A DNA stretch of 64,000 nt from DAHUYF01 sp035945115 (GTDB lineage: Bacteria; Pseudomonadota; Alphaproteobacteria; ATCC43930; CGMCC-115725), in the NCBI GenBank assembly GCA_035945115.1, contig DASZAN010000117.1:1-64000 (forward strand), written 5' to 3'. The notes below the pieces were generated by a model. That model saw only the letters and a program-made list of their open reading frames with translations. It was not told the origin of the DNA and made no database searches. The position numbers were made by a program, and so were the translations under genes. Position 1 is the first letter of the stretch. Every line of letters begins with the position of its first letter. Shown piece by piece: positions 17,612 through 26,213 of the stretch.

Positions 17612-18625
17612 CTAGAAGGCGATGCCGATCTTGCCGAAATGGCGGCCTTGGGCGATCGCCGCGATGGCCGCCGCCACGTCATCGAAGGCGTAGCGCTTCT
17701 CGTCGATCGGCGGCCTGATGCCGTGGAGGTCGATGGCGCGCACCATATCCTCGAACATGTCGCGGCTGCCCAGCGTCACCCCTTGGAGCCGCACGCTCCG
17801 CGTCACCACGCGCCCGAGATTGAGCTCCGCCATGCCGCCCGAGAGGACGCCGATCATGGCGAGCGTGCCGCTGGTGCGGACAGCGCGAAGCGACTGGTCG
17901 AGCGTCTTCGCCCCGCCCAGCTCGACGATGAGATCGGCGCCGCGTCCGTCGAGCGCTTGGCGCAGATTGCGGCTCCATTCGGGATGGCTGCGATAATTGA
18001 TGCCGAGATCGGCGCCCATCGTCTGGGCGCGCGCGAGCTTTTCCTCGCTCGAGGACGTAATCGCGACGAACGCGCCTTGCGCCTTGGCGAAGAGTAAGGC
18101 GAAGAGCGACACGCCGCCCGTGCCTTGCGTCACCACGACATCGCCGGCCTTGATGCCGGCGCCGATGACGGCGCTCCAGGCAGTGAGCGCGGCACAGGGC
18201 AAGGTTGCCGCTTCGAGTGCCGTGTAGTCGCGCGGCGCCTTCACCACGCCCGCTTCGGGGAGCACCATCATCTCCTGCATGACGCCGTCGCGAGGGCCGC
18301 CGAGCATGCCCGAGCGATGCTCTTCCGTCATGGCGCCGGCGATCCAGGTTTGCGCGAAGCTTGGGCAGACGAGGTCGCCTTTTTTGACGCGCGTGACGCC
18401 CGGTCCGAGCTCGGTGACGAGGCCCGCGCCATCCGAGATGGGGATGAGCGGCAGCGTGCCGCTGTGCGAGCCGTAGCCACGCCGCGTCATGACGAAATCG
18501 CGATAATTGATGGAGGCGGCTGCCATCTTGATCAGTACCTCGCCCTGACCGGGCGCGCGCTCGGGCCGTGTGCCGGGCTTGACGTGCTCGAGTCCCCAAT
18601 CCTCGCGCATCTCCATTACCTTCAT
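17612..18625 (-). CDS. Zinc-type NAD(P)-dependent alcohol dehydrogenase / quinone oxidoreductase (MDR family)
   Basis: 337 residues of the medium-chain dehydrogenase/reductase superfamily. It has SINYRDFVMTRRGYG and PISDGAGLVTELGPGV in the GroES-like part, TQGTGGVSLFALLFAKAQGA as the nucleotide-binding loop, and GRHFGKIGI at the C-terminus. The catalytic zinc Cys of true alcohol dehydrogenases is replaced in NYRDF, and no structural-zinc Cys cluster is visible, so a quinone-oxidoreductase-like enzyme is more likely than a classical ADH. Start is ATG 18625 behind GGAGGGAG; the frame stays open further but that part overlaps msrA antisense and is not protein-like. Confidence 0.85.
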   Translation of the reverse strand: MKVMEMREDWGLEHVKPGTRPERAPGQGEVLIKMAAASINYRDFVMTRRGYGSHSGTLPLIPISDGAGLVTELGPGVTRVKKGDLVCPSFAQTWIAGAMTEEHRSGMLGGPRDGVMQEMMVLPEAGVVKAPRDYTALEAATLPCAALTAWSAVIGAGIKAGDVVVTQGTGGVSLFALLFAKAQGAFVAITSSSEEKLARAQTMGADLGINYRSHPEWSRNLRQALDGRGADLIVELGGAKTLDQSLRAVRTSGTLAMIGVLSGGMAELNLGRVVTRSVRLQGVTLGSRDMFEDMVRAIDLHGIRPPIDEKRYAFDDVAAAIAAIAQGRHFGKIGIAF

Positions 18626-18745
18626 GGCTCGCTCCCTCCGTGGCGCGTTCCGCCTAGCGGAGCGGCGCTTGGGGTGCAACCGGCGGCGGGGCGGTTGCGA
18701 ACTTGAGGGTGCGATCCCTAGATTCGTCGCGAGAGGAGATCCGCC

Positions 18746-19411
18746 ATGTGGATGATGTCGCGCAAGAAGGCGGCGATGCCGCGGCCGGAAGAGGCGCTGC
18801 CGGGTCGGCGCGCCAGGATGCCCATTCCCGACGCCCATTTCGTCAACGGACACCCCTTGCCGCCGCCCTTTCCGGCGGGCCTCGAGACGGCGATCCTCGG
18901 CCTCGGCTGCTTCTGGGGCGCCGAGCGCGTCTTTTGGCGCCTGCCCGGGGTCTACACCACGGCGGTGGGTTATGCCGGCGGCCATACGCCCAATCCGACC
19001 TACGAGGAGGTCTGCTCCGGCGCCACCGGCCATACCGAGGCGGTGCTGGTGGTTTATGACCCAAAGCAGGTGAGCTACGACACCTTGCTCAAGACCTTTT
19101 GGGAAAGCCACGACCCGACGCAAGGCATGCGTCAGGGCAATGACGTCGGCACGCAGTACCGCTCCGCTATCTATGCAACGACGCCGGCGCAACGGAAGGA
19201 CGCCGAGGCCTCACGCGAGCGCTATCAGCGCGCGCTCTCGGCCTCCGGTCGCGGCGGCATCACCACGGAAATCCGCGACGCGCCCGAGTTCTTCTACGCC
19301 GAGGACTATCACCAGCAATATCTGGCGAAGAATCCGAACGGCTATTGCGGCCTCGGTGGGACTGGTGTGAGTTGTCCAATTCCAGCGGGGGCTTCAACAC
19401 CCGCTCAATAG
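18746..19411 (+). CDS. msrA: Peptide-methionine (S)-S-oxide reductase
   Basis: Repairs oxidised methionine. The catalytic motif GCFWGAERVF is at about residues 53-62, followed by GYAGGHTPNPTYEEVCSG, GHTEAV and DPTQGMRQGNDVGTQYRS, all standard for MsrA. GYCGLGGTGVSCP near the C-terminus carries the resolving cysteine(s). 221 residues with an N-terminal extension of about 45 residues before the core. AGAGGAGA precedes ATG 18746. It diverges from the oxidoreductase gene with a 120-bp gap. Confidence 0.95.
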   Translation: MWMMSRKKAAMPRPEEALPGRRARMPIPDAHFVNGHPLPPPFPAGLETAILGLGCFWGAERVFWRLPGVYTTAVGYAGGHTPNPTYEEVCSGATGHTEAVLVVYDPKQVSYDTLLKTFWESHDPTQGMRQGNDVGTQYRSAIYATTPAQRKDAEASRERYQRALSASGRGGITTEIRDAPEFFYAEDYHQQYLAKNPNGYCGLGGTGVSCPIPAGASTPAQ

Positions 19412-19436
19412 GCCGTGGTTCACGGCGGCCTTGCTC

Positions 19437-20129
19437 TCAGCGGAGCGCCATCTCCAACGCGGCTTCAGCGTGGATGGTCGTGGTATCGAATACCGGCACT
19501 GGACTGTCTGCGGCGTCCACCAGCAGCATGATCTCGGTGCAGCCGAAGATGATCGCCTTGGCGCCGGCGGCGGCGAGGCGGTGGATGATCGCGCGGTATT
19601 TCTCGCGTGAAGCCTCACGAATCTCGCCCTTCACGAGTTCGCGATAGATGATGTCGTGGACGACCGCGCGGTCCGCTGCGTCGGGCACAATCACTTCGAG
19701 GCCGAAGCGCTCGGCAAGCCGGCCTTTGTAGAAATCCTGCTCCATCGTGAACTGCGTGCCGAGGAGCCCCACGCGCTTGATGCCGGCGGCTTTGATCCGC
19801 TCCGCCGTCGGATCGGCGATGTGAAGGAGCGGCACGCCGATCGCCGCCGCGACTTCGTTTGCCATGCGATGCATCGTGTTGGAGCAGATCACGATGAATT
19901 CGGCGCCGCCGCGCTCGAGCCGCTCGGCAGCATCGATCATCAGCGCCGCCGCTTTGCCCCATTCGCCCTCGTGCTGGAGCGCTTCGATCTCGCCGAAATC
20001 AAAGGAGTACATCAGGGTCCGCGCCGAATGGACGCCGCCCAGCTGCGCTTGCGCGCGCTCATTGATGATCCGGTAGTACTCGGCCGAGGACTCCCAACTG
20101 AGCCCGCCGATGAGGCCGATGAGGCGCAT
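19437..20129 (-). CDS. Aspartate/glutamate racemase family protein
   Basis: 230 residues of the Asp/Glu racemase superfamily (YgeA type). GLIGGLSWESSAEYYRIINE is the family start; the two catalytic cysteines lie in VICSNTMHRMA and IFGCTEIMLLV. Both are present, so the enzyme is probably active; substrate (Asp, Glu or another amino acid) is open. Stand-alone on the minus strand, converging with msrA. Confidence 0.9.
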   Translation of the reverse strand: MRLIGLIGGLSWESSAEYYRIINERAQAQLGGVHSARTLMYSFDFGEIEALQHEGEWGKAAALMIDAAERLERGGAEFIVICSNTMHRMANEVAAAIGVPLLHIADPTAERIKAAGIKRVGLLGTQFTMEQDFYKGRLAERFGLEVIVPDAADRAVVHDIIYRELVKGEIREASREKYRAIIHRLAAAGAKAIIFGCTEIMLLVDAADSPVPVFDTTTIHAEAALEMALR

Positions 20130-20341
20130 TTTCTTCCTTCAGAGTCGTTCTAACGAGAGCTTTTGGAGTGAGAGGGTTTTCATATACCTACCGCGCGGCG
20201 CATAGAGGGGAGGCCTGCGGTCCATTTAGGAATGGCGGCGGGTTGTGAGGTTTTGCACACCTTGTTCGGCCAAGGCCTGATAAAGTGATATGAACTTAGG
20301 CGCAGCCCGATTGCTGCCGCAACAGCGGCGAAGGGGGACGG

Positions 20342-21346
20342 ATGCGGCGTCGCGAGTTCCTCTGGCTCCTAGGCTGCGGCGTTGCTGCGGGCTGGCCCCG
20401 TTGGCTCAGCGCGCAACAGGCCTCGAAAATCTATCGCGTCGCCATCGTCAGCCCGTCAACGCCGGTCTCTGAGATAACCGAGACGAACGTGGTGTATGGC
20501 GCTTTCTTCGGAGAGCTACGGCGGCTCGGGTATGTCGAGGGACAGAACCTTGCCGTCGATCGATACTCCGGAGAAGGACGCCTTGAGCACTACCGAGAGG
20601 TGGTCAGCGCTGTAATCCGCAGCAATCCGGACGCCGTCTTTGCGTTCGCGACCGAATTGGCGCTTGAGTTCAAAGCACAGACAGCGACGATCCCTATCGT
20701 CGCGGGCACATACGATCCACTTGCTGTCGGTATCGTGCCAAGCTTGGCTCGGCCTGGCGGCAATATCACAGGGGTGGATGGTGACGCGGGACTCCAGACG
20801 TGGACCAAGCGACTCGGCCTCCTGAAGGAGGCCATCCCGACTCTGTCCCGCATTGGGATGCTCATCGTTCCCACGCTGATAGGCCGACGCGGCGCCGTGG
20901 TGCTCAAAGAGGCTTCCGACAAGATCGGTGTCGCGCTCGTCGAAGTACCACTCGACAGCCCATTCGACGAGAAGGCCTATCGTCGCGCGATTGCTACCCT
21001 GGTGCAGGAGGGTGCCGAAGCAATTTATGTCAGCGCCCAATATGAAAACTGGACGCATCAGCAGCTAATCGTCGACCTCGCCCGGCGGCAGGGCCTACCC
21101 ACGATCTGCGGCACCGAGGGGTTCGCCGAAATGGGTGGGCTGATGGGCTACACGCCTGATTGGCCGGATGCGCTGCGCCACGCCGCCGACCAGGTCGATC
21201 AAATCCTCAAAGGCACGAAGCCCGGTGACATCCCTGTCTATCAGGGTACTAAATTCCACTTCGCCATCAACCTCAAGACAGCGAAGGTACTCGGGATCGG
21301 AATCCCTGCCTCGCTCCTCGCTCAAGCGGACGAGGTCATTGAATGA
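20342..21346 (+). CDS. ABC transporter substrate-binding protein, TrpX/COG2984 type (array copy 1)
   Basis: 334 residues. The twin-arginine-like signal MRRREFLWLLGCG is followed by cleavage near SAQQ. The mature part shows the pattern shared by all five neighbours: YRVAIVSPSTPVSEI, LRRLGYVEGQNLAVDRYSGEG, a middle AVGIVPSLARPGGNITG, and the end FHFAINLKTAKVLGIGIP then SLLAQADEVIE. This is the TrpX-type binding-protein family (PF04392-like), periplasmic, ligand unknown. First gene of a five-gene head-to-tail array; its stop overlaps the next start as ATGA. No permease or ATPase gene is nearby. The 212 bp upstream hold no other gene. Confidence 0.9.
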   Translation: MRRREFLWLLGCGVAAGWPRWLSAQQASKIYRVAIVSPSTPVSEITETNVVYGAFFGELRRLGYVEGQNLAVDRYSGEGRLEHYREVVSAVIRSNPDAVFAFATELALEFKAQTATIPIVAGTYDPLAVGIVPSLARPGGNITGVDGDAGLQTWTKRLGLLKEAIPTLSRIGMLIVPTLIGRRGAVVLKEASDKIGVALVEVPLDSPFDEKAYRRAIATLVQEGAEAIYVSAQYENWTHQQLIVDLARRQGLPTICGTEGFAEMGGLMGYTPDWPDALRHAADQVDQILKGTKPGDIPVYQGTKFHFAINLKTAKVLGIGIPASLLAQADEVIE

Positions 21347-22341
21347 AGAGGCGTGATTTCATTGCTGGAGGTGTGGCCGCCACAGCAGTTGGCCATGCGC
21401 GGGCACAGCAAAATGCGAAAGTCCACCGTATTGCGGTCGCCCATCCATCCACGCCGGTAAATGACATAAGCGAGCAAGGGACCTATTTCTATCGTGCTTT
21501 CTTTCAGAAGCTCCGCGAGCTCGGATACGGCGAACCGCAAAATCTCTCGGTCGCGCGATATTCGGGTGAAGGGCAGGAAGACCGCTTTGCGGAGATGGCG
21601 CGTGAAGTCGTTCGGAATGGTCCCGACGTGATCGTAGCGGCGGGCGACCGCCTGACCCGTGATATCAGGGCGGCCACAGATGCCATCCCAATAGTTACAG
21701 TCGTGGCCGATCCCGTGGCGCTCGGCATCGCGGCCAGCCTGGCACACCCTGGTCAGAACATGACAGGAGTTACGGGCACAGGCGGCTTAGAAATCTGGGG
21801 CAAGCGCCTCGAACTAATACGCGAGATGGTGCCTTCGGCATCAAGAGTGGCCTATCTCGCGTCGCGCAGAGTATGGGAGGCCCCAGAAACCGGAACCTTG
21901 AAGGATGTCGCACGGGAGATGAACATTGTCATTCTTGGTCCGCCACTCGAATCTCCAATCCGGCATGCGGAGTATCGGCGCGTGTTCGCGGCCATGGCGC
22001 AAGAAAGGGCCAATGCGCTCGTCGTTGGCGACCATCCCGAAAACTCGACGAACCGGGGACTCATCGTAGCGCTTGCTGCGGAATTCCGGCTGCCCGCAAT
22101 TCATCTCTATCCCGAGATTGCTCAGATTGGAGGGCTAATAGCCTATGGTCCCGACTATGCGGACCTCTCCCGACACATGGCCGATCAAGTTGGACAAATA
22201 CTCAACGGCGCCAAACCGGGCGATATCCCGTTCATGCAACCGACCAAGTTCACGCTCGCCATCAACTTGAAGACCGCTAAGGCGCTCGGTATCACGGTGC
22301 CGCCGACGCTCGTCATCGCCGCCGATGAGGTGGTCGAGTGA
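21343..22341 (+). CDS. ABC transporter substrate-binding protein, TrpX type (array copy 2)
   Basis: 332 residues. Tat-like signal MKRRDFIAGG, cleavage near ARAQQ. Body: HRIAVAHPSTPVNDI, LRELGYGEPQNLSVARYSGEG, SLAHPGQNMTGVTG, DIPFMQPTKFTLAINLKTAKALGITVP. The N-terminal ATG overlaps the copy 1 stop; its own stop overlaps the next start as GTGA. Compared with copy 1 the ligand-loop region (RRVWEAPETGTLKDVAREM) differs, so the copies have diverged and may bind different ligands. Confidence 0.9.
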   Translation: MKRRDFIAGGVAATAVGHARAQQNAKVHRIAVAHPSTPVNDISEQGTYFYRAFFQKLRELGYGEPQNLSVARYSGEGQEDRFAEMAREVVRNGPDVIVAAGDRLTRDIRAATDAIPIVTVVADPVALGIAASLAHPGQNMTGVTGTGGLEIWGKRLELIREMVPSASRVAYLASRRVWEAPETGTLKDVAREMNIVILGPPLESPIRHAEYRRVFAAMAQERANALVVGDHPENSTNRGLIVALAAEFRLPAIHLYPEIAQIGGLIAYGPDYADLSRHMADQVGQILNGAKPGDIPFMQPTKFTLAINLKTAKALGITVPPTLVIAADEVVE

Positions 22342-23405
22342 AGACGCAAGCGCGAAACAGCTCCTCCTCCGCTCGCGGGAGAGGAGGCGTGGGGAAGGTG
22401 AGGGCTGTTTGCAGCCGGCGCGGAGCGATCATCGGCCTCCTCCTCCTCGCCACAGCGATACCACGCGCTCATGCGCAGCAGGGCGCGCGGGTCTATCGGG
22501 TCGCTATCGTCGCCTCGTCAGGACCTGTCTCGGACATCAGCGAGACATCGAATTTTCCGTTGAGCGCATTTCTGAGGGAGTTGCGGCGGCTCGGGTATGT
22601 CGAAGAACAGAATCTCGTTGTCGAGCGATATTCGGCACAAAACCGCTCGGAACGTTATCCGGCGCTGGTTGGCGATGTGGTTCGCAGTCATCCTGATGCT
22701 GTGTTGATTTACACCGCCAGCCTGGCGCGCGAATTCAAAGCCCAGACGACCACGGTTCCGATCGTGGCAATGGTGATCGACCCCGTTGCCCTCGGCCTTG
22801 TCTCGAACGTCGCGCGACCCGGCGGCAATATCACCGGGACCTATGCCACGGTCGAGATTTCGGGCAAGGGTTTGGGCCTGCTGCGCGAGGCGATACCGAA
22901 ATTGTCCCGCGTCGGTTTGCTCGTGGCGCGCACGTTGGTCGCCGAGCAGTTGGCGGTGGCGTTCCGAAAAACGTCGCAGACGCAAGGTATCTCCGTCGTC
23001 GGCTCGCCGCTTGAAAGTCCATTCGATGAGAGTGCCTATCGACAGGCTTTCGCGGCTTTGGTGAGGGACGGAGCGGAAGCAGTCTTTGTCGGCGACCAAG
23101 TTGAAAATTGGACTCATCGACAGCTGATCGTCGAACTCACCGCGCATCACCGTCTGCCGGCGATTTATCCTGATCCCGGCGCGGTCGAACTTGGTGGGCT
23201 CATGTCCTACGGCATCGAGTACAAGGACCAGTTCAGGCGCGCCGCCAACATCATCGATCAAATCCTCAAAGGCACCAAGCCGGGCGATATTCCGTTTTAT
23301 CAGGCGGACAAATTCTCCCTCGCCATCAACCTCAAGACCGCGAAGACTCTCGGTTTGGAAATTCCGGCATCGCTCCTCGCGCAAGCCGACGAGGTGATAG
23401 AGTGA
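22338..23405 (+). CDS. ABC transporter substrate-binding protein, TrpX type (array copy 3, extended signal region)
   Basis: 355 residues from GTG 22338. The body is a normal family member (YRVAIVASSGPVSDI, LRRLGYVEEQNLVVERYSAQ, VARPGGNITGTYA, DIPFYQADKFSLAINLKTAKTLG). Before the signal core SRRGAIIGLLLL there are about 24 extra residues rich in Ser, Gly and Arg. These are encoded by a palindromic DNA element at 22355-22410 inserted in frame after the first codons. Without it the N-terminus would match the siblings. Export may be affected. The stop overlaps the next gene as GTGA. Confidence 0.88.
   Translation: MKTQARNSSSSARGRGGVGKVRAVCSRRGAIIGLLLLATAIPRAHAQQGARVYRVAIVASSGPVSDISETSNFPLSAFLRELRRLGYVEEQNLVVERYSAQNRSERYPALVGDVVRSHPDAVLIYTASLAREFKAQTTTVPIVAMVIDPVALGLVSNVARPGGNITGTYATVEISGKGLGLLREAIPKLSRVGLLVARTLVAEQLAVAFRKTSQTQGISVVGSPLESPFDESAYRQAFAALVRDGAEAVFVGDQVENWTHRQLIVELTAHHRLPAIYPDPGAVELGGLMSYGIEYKDQFRRAANIIDQILKGTKPGDIPFYQADKFSLAINLKTAKTLGLEIPASLLAQADEVIE
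22355..22410. repeat. 56-bp palindromic repeat element inside a coding region
   Basis: Outer arms AAACAGC (22355-22361) and GCTGTTT (22404-22410) are exact reverse complements. Within them CTCCTCCTCC (22361-22370) pairs with GGAGAGGAG (22377-22385) around CTCGCG, followed by GGGGAAGGTGAGGG. The inner part resembles the widespread intergenic GC-rich palindromes of alphaproteobacteria (CCTCTCCC...GGGAGAGG...GGTGAGGG). Its location in a signal-peptide-coding segment, in frame, is unusual. Confidence 0.65.
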
Positions 23406-24391
23406 ACCGGCGCGCGTTCATTGCGGGTGTGACGGTCACGGCTGCGATTGGTCGCGCGTGGGCGCAGCAAAGGGTCTACCGTCTTGCAGTGGTCTCTCCA
23501 TCCGCACGCGCGGCGGAGATGAGCGAGACAGGGAGCCGCGAGTACAATGCATTCTTCCGAAGACTCCGCGACCTTGGCTACGTCGAGGGACAGAATCTCG
23601 CGATAGCGCGATATTCGGGTGAAGGAAAGACGGAGGATTTTGCCGAACTTGCGCGCGCGGTAGTTCGCCGCAATCCCGACCTCATCTTCGTGGCGATGTA
23701 CCGACTAGCACACGCTTTCGAGGAGGCGACAGGCACTATTCCGATGGTCGGCATCGGCGGCGATCCAGTTGCATTCGGTGTCACGTCCAGCTTGGCGCGT
23801 CCGGATCGGAACGTCACAGGAGTGACCGGCGACACCGGCGCAAGAGAAAGCAAGTCCCTCGCGCTGCTGCTCGAAATGGTTCCAGGGGTGTCGCGGGTCG
23901 CATTCCTGGCTTCGCCGGGCATTTGGGAATCGCCATACGTACCAGCTTTGCGAGAGGGAGCCGAAAGGCTGAAGGTTTCCATCATTGGCCCACCACTTGA
24001 TGCCCCGTTCGACGAAGCGGAATATCGGCGCGTGTTTGCGGCAATGGCCCGAGCGGGCGCTAATGCGCTGATGGTCAGCGGTCAGGTCGAGAACCTAACG
24101 AATCAGCGACTCATCGTCGACCTCGCGGACAAATACCGGTTGCCGGCAATCTACTTCTCTCGTGCTTCCACAGAAATCGGCGGGCTCATGGCGTATGGTC
24201 CAGACATTTTGGACATGTGGCGCCACGCTGCTGACCAGGTTGATCAGATATTCAAGGGAGCGAAGCCAGCCGATATCCCCTTCTATCAGCCGACAAAATT
24301 CGAGCTGACCGTCAACGGGAAAACCGCCAAGGCGCTGGGACTGACCGTCCCCCAGTCGATCCTTGGTCTCGCCGACGAGGTAATTGAATGA
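23402..24391 (+). CDS. ABC transporter substrate-binding protein, TrpX type (array copy 4)
   Basis: 329 residues. Signal MNRRAFIAGVTVTAAIG, cleavage near AWAQQ. Body: YRLAVVSPSARAAEM, LRDLGYVEGQNLAIARYSGEG, SLARPDRNVTGVTG, DIPFYQPTKFELTVNGKTAKALG. It begins with GTG overlapping the copy 3 stop and ends with ATGA overlapping copy 5. The C-terminal hallmark is slightly altered (SILGLADEVIE instead of SLLAQADEVIE). Confidence 0.9.
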   Translation: MNRRAFIAGVTVTAAIGRAWAQQRVYRLAVVSPSARAAEMSETGSREYNAFFRRLRDLGYVEGQNLAIARYSGEGKTEDFAELARAVVRRNPDLIFVAMYRLAHAFEEATGTIPMVGIGGDPVAFGVTSSLARPDRNVTGVTGDTGARESKSLALLLEMVPGVSRVAFLASPGIWESPYVPALREGAERLKVSIIGPPLDAPFDEAEYRRVFAAMARAGANALMVSGQVENLTNQRLIVDLADKYRLPAIYFSRASTEIGGLMAYGPDILDMWRHAADQVDQIFKGAKPADIPFYQPTKFELTVNGKTAKALGLTVPQSILGLADEVIE

Positions 24392-25389
24392 ACCGGCGCG
24401 CATTCATCGGCGGTCTGCTTCTCGGAGCCGCAATCCGGTGCGCACACGCGCAGCAGCCGGCGAAGGTTTACCGTGTCGCGGTCGTTTCCCCATCCACGCC
24501 TGTGGGTGAAATCAGCGAAACGGGCGACTTCCGCTACCGTGCATTCCTGGTGAGGCTACGCGAGCTCGGTTATGTGGAAGGACAGAACCTCACAGTCGCG
24601 CGATACTCCGCTGAAGAGCGGACCGAGAATTTTGCCGAGCTAGCCCGCACCGTTCTTCGCGACGGACCCGAAGTCATTTCCGCGTCAGGCGACCGGTTGG
24701 CGCGCGAATTCAGAGCGGCTACCGACACCATCCCTATCGTTACCACGGTAAGCGATCCTGTCACCTTGGGCCTTGTGAAAACCCTGGCACGGCCTGGAGG
24801 AAACATCACTGGCACCTCGATCGATGGCGGTGTGGAGATGGAGGGCAAGCGCCTTGAACTCCTGTGCGAGATGGTCCCGAGAGCGTCGAAGGTGGGCTAT
24901 CTGGCGACCCGTCGTGTCTGGGAGGAGGGAACATATGTGAGGGCGACCAAAGAGGCGGCCGCCCGGATGAAGATATCCCTCGTGGGCCCGCCGCTCGATG
25001 CGCCATTTCGGGAGGTGGAATATCGCCGCGTGCTCACCATGATGGCGCGCGAGGGCGCGGATGCGCTCGTGGTCAATGCGCAACCCGAAAACACGACGAA
25101 TGCCCGCTTGATCGTGGAATTGGCCAAGCAGACGCGCCTGCCCGCGATTTACTCCTATCCCAGCTTCGCTGAGATCGGCGGGCTCATGACCTACGGTGTC
25201 GATCTCTCCGACGTGATGCGCCATTCGGCCGATCAAGTCGACTTGATTCTGAAGGGCGCGACGCCGGGCGACATCCCTTTCTACCAACCAACCAAGTTCC
25301 ACTTGGTCATCAATCTCAAGACCGCGAAGGCGCTCGGCATCGAAATACCGAACTCGCTCCTCGCGCAAGCCGACGAGGTCATCGAGTAG
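24388..25389 (+). CDS. ABC transporter substrate-binding protein, TrpX type (array copy 5)
   Basis: 333 residues. Signal MNRRAFIGGLLLGAAIR, nearly the same first seven residues as copy 4, cleavage near AHAQQ. Body: YRVAVVSPSTPVGEI, LRELGYVEGQNLTVARYSAEE, TLARPGGNITGTS, DIPFYQPTKFHLVINLKTAKALG, SLLAQADEVIE. Last gene of the array, converging with the crotonase gene 12 bp away. As with the others, no cognate transporter components lie within the window near it. Confidence 0.9.
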   Translation: MNRRAFIGGLLLGAAIRCAHAQQPAKVYRVAVVSPSTPVGEISETGDFRYRAFLVRLRELGYVEGQNLTVARYSAEERTENFAELARTVLRDGPEVISASGDRLAREFRAATDTIPIVTTVSDPVTLGLVKTLARPGGNITGTSIDGGVEMEGKRLELLCEMVPRASKVGYLATRRVWEEGTYVRATKEAAARMKISLVGPPLDAPFREVEYRRVLTMMAREGADALVVNAQPENTTNARLIVELAKQTRLPAIYSYPSFAEIGGLMTYGVDLSDVMRHSADQVDLILKGATPGDIPFYQPTKFHLVINLKTAKALGIEIPNSLLAQADEVIE

Positions 25390-25401
25390 CCGGGCCGTTA
25401 C

Positions 25402-26196
25402 TCAGGTGCCCGTGAAGACCGGCTTGCGCTTTTCCATGAAGGCGCGGCGGCCCTCGATATAGTCTTGGCTCTGAAAGCAGCGCGCCACCATCGCCTCGCA
25501 TTTGCCGCGGTCGATCTCGGCGCCAGGGTGGGCGAGCTCGGCGATGACGCCCTTCACCGCCTCCATCGTGAGCGGCGCGTTCTCGGCGATGAGCGCGCAG
25601 TAATTCCGCACGTACGGTTCGAGCTCGGCTTCGGGCAGCACGCGGTTGACGAGACCCATCTGCTGCGCCTCGGCGGCGGCGAATTGGCGCGCGGTGTAGA
25701 AGATCTCCTTGGCATAGGCGGGGCCGACGAGATCGACGAGCTTCTTGACGCCGCCCCAGCGATAACCCAAGCCGAGGCGTGCCGCGGGAACTGCGAAGCG
25801 TGAGCCCTCGGCGGCGATACGCAGATCACATTGCACGGCGACGCCGAGCCCGCCGCCGATGCAGAAGCCGCGGATCATGGCGATGGTGGGTTTCTTCGTG
25901 GCCTGAAGCGCATTCCCCGCGTCTTCCGCAATGCGATCGTACTCGGCCACGCTCTCGGCCGAAGAGCGCTGCTGCTCGAATTGCGAGATGTCGGCGCCTG
26001 AGATAAAGGCTTTCTCGCCCTGGCCTCGCAGCACGATGACCCGGATCGCCGGGTCGCGCTCGAAGGCTTCGAGGATGACCGGCATTGCCTGCCACATGTC
26101 GAGCGAGAGCGCGTTCCGCCGCTCGGGATTGTTGAAGATCATCCAGCCGATCGCGCCGTCCTTCTCCGCGATCATGCGCTCGGTCGGGGATATCAT
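25402..26196 (-). CDS. Enoyl-CoA hydratase/isomerase (crotonase) family protein
   Basis: 264 residues. Crotonase motifs: AFISGADISQF (oxyanion-hole strand), RGFCIGGGLGVAVQCDLRIA, FAVPAARLGLGYRWGG, then AKEIFYTARQFAAAEAQQMGLVNRVLP. The substrate is undetermined; the PAARLGLGYR active-site segment does not show the Glu pair of classical hydratases at the usual places, so another crotonase chemistry is possible. Start ATG 26196 behind AAGGAGAG; a longer open frame upstream is antisense noise within the CoA-transferase gene. Downstream member of a two-gene operon with the CoA-transferase (17-bp gap). Confidence 0.88.
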   Translation of the reverse strand: MISPTERMIAEKDGAIGWMIFNNPERRNALSLDMWQAMPVILEAFERDPAIRVIVLRGQGEKAFISGADISQFEQQRSSAESVAEYDRIAEDAGNALQATKKPTIAMIRGFCIGGGLGVAVQCDLRIAAEGSRFAVPAARLGLGYRWGGVKKLVDLVGPAYAKEIFYTARQFAAAEAQQMGLVNRVLPEAELEPYVRNYCALIAENAPLTMEAVKGVIAELAHPGAEIDRGKCEAMVARCFQSQDYIEGRRAFMEKRKPVFTGT

Positions 26197-26213
26197 CCGC
26201 TCGCTCTCCTTGT

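Noticed and set aside
18626..19192. N-terminal extension of the oxidoreductase frame
   Set aside because: The extension overlaps msrA antisense; the family start and a strong ribosome binding site are at 18625.
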